Shown: positions 41,039 to 50,215 of the stretch, piece by piece | Layout: each line of letters begins with the position of its first letter | Position numbering within the stretch: the first letter of the stretch is position 1 | NCBI GenBank assembly: GCA_024761205.1 | Contig: JAMASS010000005.1 | Span: 62,001-126,000, forward strand | From: Limisphaerales bacterium | GTDB lineage: Bacteria; Verrucomicrobiota; Verrucomicrobiia; Limisphaerales; AAA164-E04 | Direction of reading: 5' to 3' | Length of the DNA: 64,000 nt | Made by a program: the position numbers and the translations under genes | The notes under the pieces: generated by a model | Told to the model about the DNA's origin: nothing | Database searches by the model: none | What the model saw: only the letters and a program-made list of their open reading frames with translations

Positions 41039-41067
41039 TTGTTTTGACTTCGCAATCCAATTATAAT
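41039..41067 (+). promoter_or_regulatory. Candidate sigma-70-type promoter
   Basis: TTGTTT (41039-41044) and a perfect TATAAT (41062-41067) are separated by 17 bp, in an AT-rich stretch just upstream of the small secreted protein gene. Transcription would begin around 41074, which favours the ATG at 41086 over the one at 41071. Confidence 0.4.
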
Positions 41068-41085
41068 ATAATGTTAGCATGTTCT

Positions 41086-41649
41086 ATGAAAAAAGCATTT
41101 TTTATATTCGCAATGATCTCAGCCACGGTGCTATTCGCACTTGCGCAGACGAATTTTTCCCTCACCGTCAAAAAATTAATGACACCAGAGGAATTTAAGG
41201 CCTCTGGACTCTCAAAGCTCAGCGACGAAGAACTTGCCAAGCTGGACGCATGGGTTCAGAAGCATTCCCTTCAAGTTGCTCAAATTGCCGCTCAACAAGA
41301 AAGTGTCGGCAGCAGATACACTCGATCATTCAATCAGCTTGAGGGATGCTATATTGTTGCAGACGACGGAAAGTTTTTAGGTATTATCAGTAGCAATGTG
41401 ATTGCTGCTAAATCTATTCTGAACGATATAGGGAAGCACGGCAGTGTGATAAGCTCTGTTTCCATTTTCAACAGAATCGGAAAATACGGGAGCAATATAT
41501 CATCCCTTTCTCCATTTAATGAAATTGCCTCAAAACCTCCCAAGATTCTCAATAAGGAAGGTAAGTTTGTGGCTTACTTGACTACAAACTTACTCAAAAC
41601 ACCTAGAGTTGACCTCCATGCTCTGATAGGATGGCTGAAATCTAAGTAA
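41086..41649 (+). CDS. Small secreted protein with YGS-type short repeats
   Basis: The 187-residue product from ATG 41086 has a clear signal peptide (MKKAFFIFAMISATVLFALA). Next is an acidic helical segment (PEEFKASGLSKLSDEELAKL) and then a repeat region: ILNDIGKHGSVISSVS, IFNRIGKYGSNISSLS and PFNEIASKPPKILN, followed by GKFVAYLTTNLL. I recall this (I/Y)(S/N)xxGxYGSxxSSxSxxN pattern, ending in PPxIxxxxGxxxxYLTxN, from uncharacterised bacterial proteins; the repeats probably stack as short beta-turns. The gene is AT-rich compared with neighbours and flanked on both sides by pseudogenes, which suggests horizontal acquisition. Function unknown. Confidence 0.75.
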   Translation: MKKAFFIFAMISATVLFALAQTNFSLTVKKLMTPEEFKASGLSKLSDEELAKLDAWVQKHSLQVAQIAAQQESVGSRYTRSFNQLEGCYIVADDGKFLGIISSNVIAAKSILNDIGKHGSVISSVSIFNRIGKYGSNISSLSPFNEIASKPPKILNKEGKFVAYLTTNLLKTPRVDLHALIGWLKSK

Positions 41650-41807
41650 TCACTCGCATCTTACAAAATACACCGCAACAAACAGCTGCCGATCCTTGCG
41701 CTGATAGCATGTATATTGTCCAACCAACTCTACAGTCATGCTTCCCATCCAAGGGTAGCTAACGCTTGGCTGTTTTATAAAGGACACCCCGACAGACAGT
41801 AGGTAGT

Positions 41808-42490
41808 ATGAGCACCGCCCTCCTGTCTCCCGACCAAATCGAAACGTTTGACCGCGATGGATATCTCATCGTCCTTTGATACCGAAGAGATGGACATTGT
41901 CCGCCAAGCGGCGAAGGCGGATCAGTCATTCAAAAACCACGCCCATGGTCTGAAAGATACCGAAGGCAGCGTTGCCAAGTTGTTCCTTTGGAACCACGCA
42001 GGAAAAGATATCTTTGGCACCGTCGCCCACACACCGAGAATCGTGGACGCCATGGAGCAGCTTTTTCGTGACGAAGTATATCATTACCACTCTGAGATGA
42101 GTATCAAGGAACCTTGCACGGGTGGCGCCTGGGAATAGCACCAGGACTACGGCTACTGGTATTTCAACGGTTGCCTTTACCCAGATATGAACCCAGCCCT
42201 CGTGGCGGTGGATCCTAACACACGAGAAAACGGCTGCCTCCAGCTGCTTCGAGAATCCCACAAAATGGGACGCATCAAGCACGGGTGTTACGGCAAACAA
42301 ACCGGTGCTGATCGTGCGGAACGCGACGACACTCTCCTGGTCAGGACCGAGCAAATCGCAGTTGAATCGTATTTGGGATTGCTGTCGGACCAAACCGCGG
42401 ACCACTGGGTGATTCCGTCCGTTGGCCGGGGCTATCTTCCGAATACACCACCAATATCTTCGCCCACAAGCCCGGCCTCAGCGGGACTAT
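41808..42490 (+). pseudogene. Phytanoyl-CoA dioxygenase (PhyH) family, frameshift and Trp-to-amber
   Basis: ATG 41808 starts STALLSPDQIETFDRDGYLI, then a frameshift near 41875 leads to FDTEEMDIVRQAAKADQSFK, KLFLWNHAGKDIFGTVAHTP and EPCTGGAWE. At 42136-42138 TAG replaces the Trp of the family's GGAWEWHQDYGYWY, which contains the first Fe(II)-ligand His and Asp. The frame then reads HQDYGYWYFNGCLYPDMNPA, TRENGCLQLLRESHKMGR and TGADRAERDD. A further frame change destroys the C-terminal Fe ligand region (SDQTADHW is still visible). Members are non-haem Fe(II)/2-oxoglutarate dioxygenases. Confidence 0.85.
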
Positions 42491-42535
42491 CAAAGACGGA
42501 ACCCTCTTAATTCAACGATGCCATCAAATGACCCA

Positions 42536-43015
42536 TTGCACCGTTTGTGGGCACACTGGAAGTCGCTCCAGATCGAGAAGTCATGACTAATATTGATGAC
42601 CAGGGTGAATGGGACGGTAACCTTGATATCCGTGACCTTGCGCCGGGCAACGAGATTCATTCCCGTCTATCACCCTGGCGCCCTCCTCTACTTCGGAGAC
42701 GTCTACGCGAGCCAAGGTGACTCTGAACGTTCGGTTCATCAAGGGGCAACCAGCACCCAATGGATTTGCATCATCAAACCAGATGTGATCATCTGCGGGA
42801 ATGTCGCGTGTCCACTCAATCTCGCGGTTGAGACAGCAACGATTTATTTGATTCGTTGGTTGGTCGATGCCTATCAATTCACTCCCCAGGACGCCTATGG
42901 TCTCATCAGTATCTGCTCAGATTTCCGTGTCAATGTCTACCAGATGTGCAAATCGCAAAACTGCGTTTCGTCCCCGAGGCTGGAATGCCAAAGAAATACC
43001 TCCCCGGTTGACCGG
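42536..43015 (+). pseudogene. Acetamidase/formamidase C-terminal remnant
   Basis: Fragments in changing frames match the FmdA/AmdA family: TLEVAPDREVMTNIDDQGEW with DGNLDIRDLAPGNEIH, then PVYHPGALLYFGDVYASQGD, then AVETATIYLIRWLVDAYQFT with PQDAYGLISICSDFRVNVYQ, and finally KLRFVPEAGMPKKYLPG. The N-terminal half is absent. At least three frameshifts are present. It follows the PhyH remnant directly, which suggests a deletion brought them together. Confidence 0.82.
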
Positions 43016-43292
43016 CAAGCATCTCGGAAACCGGATGCTTTGTCTGCGCTCCGGCTTTTCGCCTCCAGTGTCATCGAATAAATCTCCGACCCTAACCATC
43101 CAAACAAGGGGCTCGCATTAAGTGAGCACCTCTCCCAATATGGAGAAACGTCCGCTAAACGGCCTAAGGTATGCTCTTTTGACCGGTATAGGGTGAAGGT
43201 AGAAGGTATGATGTAGATCGGCAATTGATCGGGGCATCTGCGATTTGGGGTCAACAACCTAACGCGAAAAGAACATCTGTATTTAACCGCCA

Positions 43293-44711
43293 ATGCAAAA
43301 AGACCAAATCCACTTACTCGTCGGCATCATCACCCCGCTGCTCTTGGTGGCCGTCCTCCTCATTCAACTCCACAACGGACAGCAGAATCTGACGAGGATC
43401 ATTGTCGATCTGCACACCGGACGAAAGGCGCCGGTGGTGTATCCGTAACCGAGCACTCCGAATCCGGTTCCGCTGACAAGCGAAACCAAAGTTGAGAGAA
43501 CACTGGAACCCGAACCGACGCCGGTCGATAAAACGCCAGAACCAACCACCGAACCGGAGCCGTCACCGAACAATACCGTCAGCAGTTCGCCCCCGGCTCA
43601 AGTCACTCCCCCGCCAGTGCAGACCATACCCGGCGAGTTTATCGAACAACCGTCACTCCCCACATCGAGATCGCTCCGAGACGGCGGGCAATTGACCTAT
43701 CAACCCACGACCGTTAACAACCAATTGCTCACCATTCTCAGGCCGTTCGGGGCCTGGTTTCATCATTCTCGACATGGGAATGTTTGGAAACCCCACGCGA
43801 GCGACCGAGACAAGCGGTGGCGGCCCTACGCCCACAACGGTCAATGGCATTACACTCAAGACGGCTGGCACTGGCACTCCAATTACCCCTGGGGTGGTGC
43901 CACGTTTCATTATGGCCGATGGTTTTGGGACGATGACTGTAACGGCTGGGTCTGGTTACCGGGCAAGGAATGGAGTCCTGCGTGGGTGAGTTGGCGCGAA
44001 GCCGGAGATGACATCGGATGGTCTCCTATCCCGCCCGTAGCCAATATCTCTAGGGCACCGACTCCGTCCTCTCGGCCGAGCGGCGCTTCCGGCGTTCACA
44101 TTGACTACGGATTAGAGAGCAACCATTTTACCTTTGTACCAAAGCAGCGCTTCCTGCAAGCCAACCCCATTCAATTCGCATTGACGGAGGAAGATGCACT
44201 GCTGGCCTTCCAGAACTCAAAATCACGGGATCGCTTGAGAGTCACCGCCCAACGCAAATGGGCGAACTTCGGCATCTCTCGCCAGGAACTTGCCCGAGCA
44301 ATTGGCAATCCAATCGATATCGTTGCAGTTGATCTCCGAAACCCCATGCAACCGCGAGTGATCACAATGCAAGACCTCGAAACCATGGCGGAACTTCAGG
44401 CAGAGGAATCCGATCTATCCGACACATCAGCAGTCCAGAATGGCATTCCCTCAATTCAACGCCCCCTCTCTGGCAATCCATTATTCGATCCCTCAAATCA
44501 AGCGTTCCGTGCCGTTCCCCAGGCATCGGCAACCCGAGCGCAAACCGTTTCGGATTTCGGCATGACACCAATCGTCATCACAGGAGCGACGCAGGAACAG
44601 GAACACCAGCGGAACCGGATTGGATCCCAGATAGTGAATCCTGCGGGAATGGGCACTAGGCAAGGTCAAGCGAGACCAAATCTCTCAGTTCGTCGCCCTC
44701 CCCAAAAATAG
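43293..44711 (+). pseudogene. DUF6600-domain membrane-anchored protein, single nonsense codon
   Basis: ATG 43293 opens a frame with an N-terminal transmembrane helix (LLVGIITPLLLVAVLLIQL) and reads to VVYP. There a TAA at 43446-43448 interrupts it; the frame then continues unbroken to 44711. The continuation has a Pro/Glu/Thr-rich linker (PEPTPVDKTPEPTTEPEPSP) and a DUF6600 domain rich in Trp: PFGAWFHHSRHGNVWKPHA, RWRPYAHNGQWHYTQDGWHW and WVSWREAGDDIGWSPIPP. A single C-to-T change (CAA to TAA) would explain the stop. Without it the protein would have 472 residues. A downstream product could start at GTG 43617, but it would lack the anchor. Confidence 0.8.
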
Positions 44712-45290
44712 GTATGCCACTAAAAATCGACTTCCCTGACATCCCAACGGATTGCCGGTAAAACACAATACTCGGCAAGTTCGTGGACTGTCGCAATGTC
44801 CCTGTCCGATCGTAACTCGGCTTTTTGATTTGAGACATGCTCTTGAAAAACTCCTCGAGAGAGCGTTAGGCTCTTGCGAACCCACTCGAAAATTCTCTCC
44901 GAACCGAAAATCTCCTGACCGTAGCAATAAGGGAGAAAGGCTCAGAGAAAATTTGGCCGAACATTCTCGGATGTACCTTGGGCCAAGAAGAAACCCTGTG
45001 AATTAAGCCTAGCAAATCGCCCTACAAGCCCCTCCCAATTGGCTACAAGTTCATTTTGCTGTCGGTCTGGAAGAAATTTTTGTCAGTTCAATGCTACGAA
45101 GAGACGACGGCAGAGTGATGTTCCGCAACCGGTTTCGTTTGCCAGAAGGTATAAATCTCTTTGGGAACTGATTCCCTAGTGGAGGGGAAAATCTTGTTAG
45201 ACGGCTCTTCGCGCGCACCCTCGCATGACAGGCCGTCCGCCGAATTGGGAAAAAATGGCCGACTCGGTTGAGTCTCCTAGAGCCGTTTCT
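44712..45290. other. About 0.58 kb intergenic, nothing recognised
   Basis: This lies between the 3' ends of the DUF6600 gene and the dynamin-like gene. Open frames on both strands are short and without recognisable content. No strong terminator hairpin with a T-run is seen. Confidence 0.4.
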
Positions 45291-47738
45291 TCAGCATCGC
45301 TCCTCCGAGTCTTCCGCTGCTGCCTTCTGCTCGCTATCTTCGCTTTCGGCTTCCGGCAACACGACGACCACCGGAGATGTCTCCGCTTCGCCTTCCGTCG
45401 ACAGTTCAGCCGTTCCTGCAGTGTTGGCAGACCCCGATGTTCCAAGGGTCAACCCTATATATTCCGCCGTCCAAACAGTAAATGCACCCGGCCTTGATGA
45501 TTCCTCGCCAGCGGTAACTTCGGACGCTTCGGAAGTCACATCGCTAGGGGGCGTCAAACCGACCCCACCTACATAGGGAGCTGTCCACAAGCTAAAGGCG
45601 CTGATAGGCGTTTCGATAATCTGAAACCCACGGGCCAAACGTGCCGCTCTCAAGAACTTATACCTTAGCTCGTCCATATTGGATTTGAGCTCCGAAACTG
45701 CGTCATCCAGCTTCTCAAAAGCGTCGGAGATGCGATCATTTGCCTGAATTCGCTCTTCCAACTTCTGTTTGTTCTCGCTGAACTCGGCCTGCCGAGCCTT
45801 CAACGCTTCACTGAAGTCCTTCTCAAACTGTTCAACATACACCTTCAAAAAGTCCCGCGAGCAACGAGTCGGAATCCCAGGAAACGTTCCTTTCAGATGA
45901 TCGGATACGACCTTTTCGAGAGCAGCCTTACCATCCGGTAGCAAGCGCTTCCGCTTTTTATTGGGTGTCACTTCATTAGTTAGCTCACCGCTAGCACCGA
46001 AGAGACGGCGACGAACCTTGGCCTGGCTCCGAAAGAATATCCGATCCCAAAACGTACGGTTTACAGGGATGTCATCCGCATCTAGATTGATGGTGCACTC
46101 ACCCACCCTGGGCGCGGTGTTCAGTGCCTTAATGGATCTGGAATAGACGTCACGGAGCGATAACCGAACTTGATCTAAAGCAATCATCAACTCAGGAGTT
46201 GGTCGCACACCACCATAACTGGTATCGAGCACATTTTTTACCGACTCAGCCATCTTCTCGCCGATTTGTTTCCGGAGATCATCCCTCCGGCTCTGCCAAG
46301 TCTTGCCAGCAAGATCCGCTAGGCATTCTGAGGTTTCAAACCAGTTCTCAATCGCGGATTGGAGAGATTTTTTCAACCCCGCCTGAACATTTTTGGAAAA
46401 ACGGATGGCTTCCTGCTGAACATCGGCGTGCGTCTCTTCGAAGGCCTTTTCCCAATCGAAATCAGCAAGACTTTTCGAGGAAACCAGCTGTTTGTCCACC
46501 TCTTCGACCTCGGCTCGCAGGCGTCGTTGCTGTGAGACAAAGTCAACGATGGAATCGGCAACTGAGTTCCGTAGCACTTCCTCGCGCAGGGCATCCCCTT
46601 GCCGGAAACTATCGTTCATCAACTCAAATAGATAGTCGCTGCTGTTTAGGTAATCGGTTAAATCTGTCAGAAAGGCGGCAAAATCACCAGGGCGTTTGGG
46701 TGTGCCTGCTTCGCTCGCTTCAACCTCCCCGTCGGCCTTGATGTCCGCCGTAGCCCCTGGTTCACTCCCCAAATCTGTCACGGTCGCCCTACCATTGCGG
46801 GCGCTACCCGCTTGAAGGTGCTGCGACGCCGCATTCAAAAGATCGATCGGGTATATCTTGAGGCGGCCGTCCTTTGAAGCCTTGCGGAGAGCGGCGCTCA
46901 TGCTCAACAACTGGAAGGCATCAATGATCTTCTGCGGATTCTCACTCTCCAAACTCGGCTGAAGGCTCCCGTCCGGACGAAGGTCACGTTTGGAGGAATC
47001 AATATTGACGACTAAGAAAACTCGACTGAAGAGGCCCAGTAGATCGTTAAAATCCTGAAAGACCTGCTCCAAAAACAAATTATCGGTCTTCACGACAAAG
47101 ACGGCGCAAGCAGCGCTATTGCGGAATTCGCGGGTCATCAGATCATAGCCAAACTTCATGTGGCTGTACAAACCTGGCGTGTCAACTAGGACGGTTCCTG
47201 CGCTGTTCAATTCCTCGGCGCTCAAATCGATGTCGATGCGGCGGATGGCTTCCGGGTAGTCGAGCCCCGGATCAAACTCGCGGCCTTGTTCTTCCACGGT
47301 GCGAATGCGGTCGGCCAGATTGGAGTGGGAATCATTGATGAGGGCTTCCATCACGTTCTTATCCTCGGTTGATGTCGCTCGCCCATTGTAACGGGTTAGC
47401 TTAACCTCGGGCTTCTCACCATGGCGGACATACACCAAACAAGGATAGGCCGGAAGCGATGTCACCTCACTCACGTAAGCGCCGCTGATCGCATTCATCA
47501 GGGTGGATTTACCACTCTTCAGCGGCCCGAAGATCAATAAGTACGCCTGCTGTCCTTCGACCTTGTCGATCAGCGACTTGAGACGATGCTTGACTTCATT
47601 CAGGCCAGCAAGATTGAGCCGCAATACATCCTCCTGAGAGTCTCGTTCGATCTGCTCAATGACCGCATCCAAGGCCGCGCCGGCGGGGATCAAAGCACTC
47701 GAGTACTCCTTACAAAAATCCGATATCTCCGTTTTCAT
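45291..47738 (-). CDS. Dynamin-like GTPase with acidic repeat-bearing C-terminal tail
   Basis: The 815-residue protein starts at ATG 47738. Its GTPase domain has Walker A GPLKSGKS (71-78) and the G3 motif DTPG (186-189) in VLVDTPGLYSHM. It has a hydrophobic strand before the P-loop (AYLLIFGPLKSGKSTLMNAI) and a G4-like VVNIDSSKRDL. Long helical regions follow (QRRLRAEVEEVDKQLVSSKS; FEKLDDAVSELKSNMDELRY), as in bacterial dynamin-like proteins that remodel membranes. The tail from about residue 710 is unusual: the motif AF(S/T)(L/V)WTA(P/E)Y(V/I)G occurs twice (714-724 and 752-762), followed by an acidic Ala/Glu/Ser-rich end. Usually encoded in pairs, but no partner is adjacent. The sequence is intact despite pseudogenes on both sides. 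Confidence 0.88.
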   Translation of the reverse strand: MKTEISDFCKEYSSALIPAGAALDAVIEQIERDSQEDVLRLNLAGLNEVKHRLKSLIDKVEGQQAYLLIFGPLKSGKSTLMNAISGAYVSEVTSLPAYPCLVYVRHGEKPEVKLTRYNGRATSTEDKNVMEALINDSHSNLADRIRTVEEQGREFDPGLDYPEAIRRIDIDLSAEELNSAGTVLVDTPGLYSHMKFGYDLMTREFRNSAACAVFVVKTDNLFLEQVFQDFNDLLGLFSRVFLVVNIDSSKRDLRPDGSLQPSLESENPQKIIDAFQLLSMSAALRKASKDGRLKIYPIDLLNAASQHLQAGSARNGRATVTDLGSEPGATADIKADGEVEASEAGTPKRPGDFAAFLTDLTDYLNSSDYLFELMNDSFRQGDALREEVLRNSVADSIVDFVSQQRRLRAEVEEVDKQLVSSKSLADFDWEKAFEETHADVQQEAIRFSKNVQAGLKKSLQSAIENWFETSECLADLAGKTWQSRRDDLRKQIGEKMAESVKNVLDTSYGGVRPTPELMIALDQVRLSLRDVYSRSIKALNTAPRVGECTINLDADDIPVNRTFWDRIFFRSQAKVRRRLFGASGELTNEVTPNKKRKRLLPDGKAALEKVVSDHLKGTFPGIPTRCSRDFLKVYVEQFEKDFSEALKARQAEFSENKQKLEERIQANDRISDAFEKLDDAVSELKSNMDELRYKFLRAARLARGFQIIETPISAFSLWTAPYVGGVGLTPPSDVTSEASEVTAGEESSRPGAFTVWTAEYIGLTLGTSGSANTAGTAELSTEGEAETSPVVVVLPEAESEDSEQKAAAEDSEERC

Positions 47739-48219
47739 CGCTTCGCTGTAGTTAAAATCACATCAAGGGCAAACTGCAATGGGAATCTGAAAAAAACAAA
47801 CCACACGCTAAACCATTACCTGAATGCCATCCACTTAAGCCAAAGACATTAGCCAAAAGCACCACTTCCACCCCTGAGAACAAGTGTTCGGCTGCATTAA
47901 CCGCTTGCGTGTTCAACCGTAATGAAAACATTTGATTCAGAAACGAACCGTCCCGTTTCTTATCTCTTTGCCATTCACACGACACCAGTCGCTGAGGCCT
48001 CGCCACTCTGGAATTCTCTTCTATTACCAACAAGGCTAGATCAGCCAACAGATGCCTGCGGACCAGAGACTACCTTTTCTGGATCGAGGAACAAGGATTC
48101 AAGAACTAAGGGCAAACGAGCACCGGCACCCATCAGCGAGCAGCCTTGATTTGGCGGATCAACCCTGTCAATACTTTGGCAGGGGCCGGCGCCCTCAAAT
48201 ACCGAATCCGCCTGGTGGA
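47739..48219. other. About 0.48 kb upstream of the dynamin-like gene
   Basis: It should hold the promoter for the minus-strand dynamin gene and possibly the lost N-terminus of the alkaline phosphatase remnant. Nothing specific is recognised. Confidence 0.35.
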
Positions 48220-49560
48220 GCAAGCACCTCACAGCATCGGCTCACAACAGCAGGCTGGCGAGTTAGAGCCTTCTCATGGGCATCACCACGATCACCGGGA
48301 CAAGGATACTCGCCAGTCAACAACTCAGCAAGCAGAGTGGAGAACATGTCCTCTCGTCTGAAAACTTTGAGCGCACTGCCCTTGCCAAAACCGACACCGT
48401 CAACCGGCAGACGCCGGATTCCGAGGGAACTATTGGCGACGATCATGACCGGCCATAAGACCCGGACCTACGTGGTGGACTATAACCAACAAGTCGAACT
48501 CAAAAATCACCAATCGAGCGAGCGCTTCAGAAGCCCCCGCCAAGCGGCTCCCACTCCTGACAGAAGAATTCAATCGCCAAGAAAAATCAACCGGCATTGT
48601 AACCACCACACTCGTTCATGCCACATCGGCCTGCTGTTACGCGCATTCGCTAAATCGGCTATGGGTCAATGACAACCACTAGCATTTCGCAAAGGACGAG
48701 AACGATGATCGTTACGTCTCCGCCATCCAAGACGGCTTCAAGGACATTGCCCGACACCTGATCGAATTCCCCTTTGGCGCCAGGTTCGTCCGAATGCAAG
48801 CGGAACTCGCCAGCATCGACCCCAGTGAAAACAAACACCTACTCGGACTCTTCCATAAAAAAACACCTCAGCTACGCCGCTGATCGCCGTGCCGCCGGAG
48901 AGAAGAATACCGAGCCTTCCTTACCGGAAATGGCACTGCAGGCGTTGCAAATACTGCGAAAAAATCCCAAAAGTTTTTCCTGATAGTTGAGACCATCCGG
49001 ATCGATTCATGCCCATCACGATTTCAACGCGCATCAAGTCCTCCACGAGAACGTTCTGCTTGCAGAAACCGTCCAACAGGCCCTGAATACGCTGACGCCT
49101 GAAGGACGATGAAGACGCTGAGCATCGTGACTGCCGGTCACAGCCATACCTTCACGCTGGCAGGCTATCCGGTTCGAGGGAATCCGATCTTTGACAAAGG
49201 GATCCACAACGACAAGGCTAGTCATCCCAAGTCGGCGCCGGCGAAGGACCTTCTTGGCCTCCCATTCACCACGCTAGAATACGCGAACAGCGGTGGCTAT
49301 ACGGGACCGATGATCCATAAAACCGATCTCGAATTCAGCCATGACGGCCAACACTTCAGCATGGAAGATGACGGACCGGAGTCAAAAAACTCCAAATGGA
49401 AAAGCAGCCGTTCCCCCTGGGCAACAAAGCCCACGACGATGAAGATGTTCCCACTATGCGACCGGCCCCGGAGCATTTCTCTCCCGTGGCACGTTCAAAC
49501 AAAAACGACATCGACATACCATGAAATTGGCCATCGAACTACCGAAGGCCAGTCGATGAT
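48220..49560 (+). pseudogene. Alkaline phosphatase, multiply frameshifted
   Basis: Pieces in order are: MGITTITGTRILASQQLSKQ, SENFERTALAKTDTVNRQTP with DSEGT (family: ALsKTYNvd.QtPDSAGTaTA), TIMTGHKTRTYVVDYNQQV, QEKSTGIVTTTLVHATSACC, ASIDPSENKHLLGLFHKK, EPSLPEMALQALQILRKNPK with SF, a degraded metal-site stretch near 48990-49060, IVTAGHSHTFTLAGYPVRGN (the TADHSHtft zinc-ligand motif with Gly replacing the metal-binding Asp), and KDLLGLPFTTLEYANSGGY. A C-terminal AHDDEDVPT is in yet another frame. The catalytic Ser appears as PDSEGT. The number of lesions rules out function. Confidence 0.88.
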
Positions 49561-49566
49561 ACGGAA

Positions 49567-50043
49567 CTACTCCTCTGTCTTTCTGATCTCACCAAACATC
49601 TGGCCACCGTATTCATCGTGTTTCCAAATCCCGGCATATTGGCCGTCATAAATCACCACTCGCGCGCTGAAGGTTCCCAATCCGGGAATCGTTGTTTCGG
49701 TCAACGTGATGATCGGCGTATCGCCCGCCCACTTCACCTCTAGTGACATCGGCAGCGTAATATCCGTACCACCATACTTTATGCGCGCCTTAAACAGCCA
49801 AAAATCCCCAGTAGGCATTTTCTTCACGCTGGAGATTGCATACTCCTCCTTCTTCCCCGTCCCGTTGACTTGCCCCTTGGTGGTAAACTGACCGACCAAT
49901 GTCGCATTAGTCAGCTGCTTTTCAAAAGCCGCAAATTTCGCCCCGGTAGACTCAGCACCCTCCAATTCCGCCGCCTGCATAAGCGGCATATTTCCCAAGA
50001 GTCCGACCAAAAGCGCCAACGAAAGTGTCCGTATCTGATGCAT
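49567..50043 (-). CDS. Hypothetical secreted protein
   Basis: The 158-residue product starts at ATG 50043 with AAGGGCA upstream. A signal peptide (TLSLALLVGLLGNMPLMQAA, cleavage near residue 25) precedes a probably beta-rich domain (NATLVGQFTTKGQVNGTGKK, DFWLFKARIKYGGTDITLPM, IWKHDEYGGQMFGEI). I have seen similar small exported proteins in Planctomycetes/Verrucomicrobia but know no function. It converges on the alkaline phosphatase remnant, with ends 6 bases apart. The sequence looks intact. Confidence 0.75.
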   Translation of the reverse strand: MHQIRTLSLALLVGLLGNMPLMQAAELEGAESTGAKFAAFEKQLTNATLVGQFTTKGQVNGTGKKEEYAISSVKKMPTGDFWLFKARIKYGGTDITLPMSLEVKWAGDTPIITLTETTIPGLGTFSARVVIYDGQYAGIWKHDEYGGQMFGEIRKTEE

Positions 50044-50215
50044 GGTAGTGCCCTTATACAGACCGTTGAACAGAAGAAAAGTAATAAATCAACCTATCTC
50101 CAATGGCGGTATGACTCAAGCAGCTTACACCCCCACTACCTAATTCACCGCACTTCACCCTTGCAGCCGTCAGGTCTCTGAAAATAACCGATAGCAGGCC
50201 CAGCCCCCGAAAATA

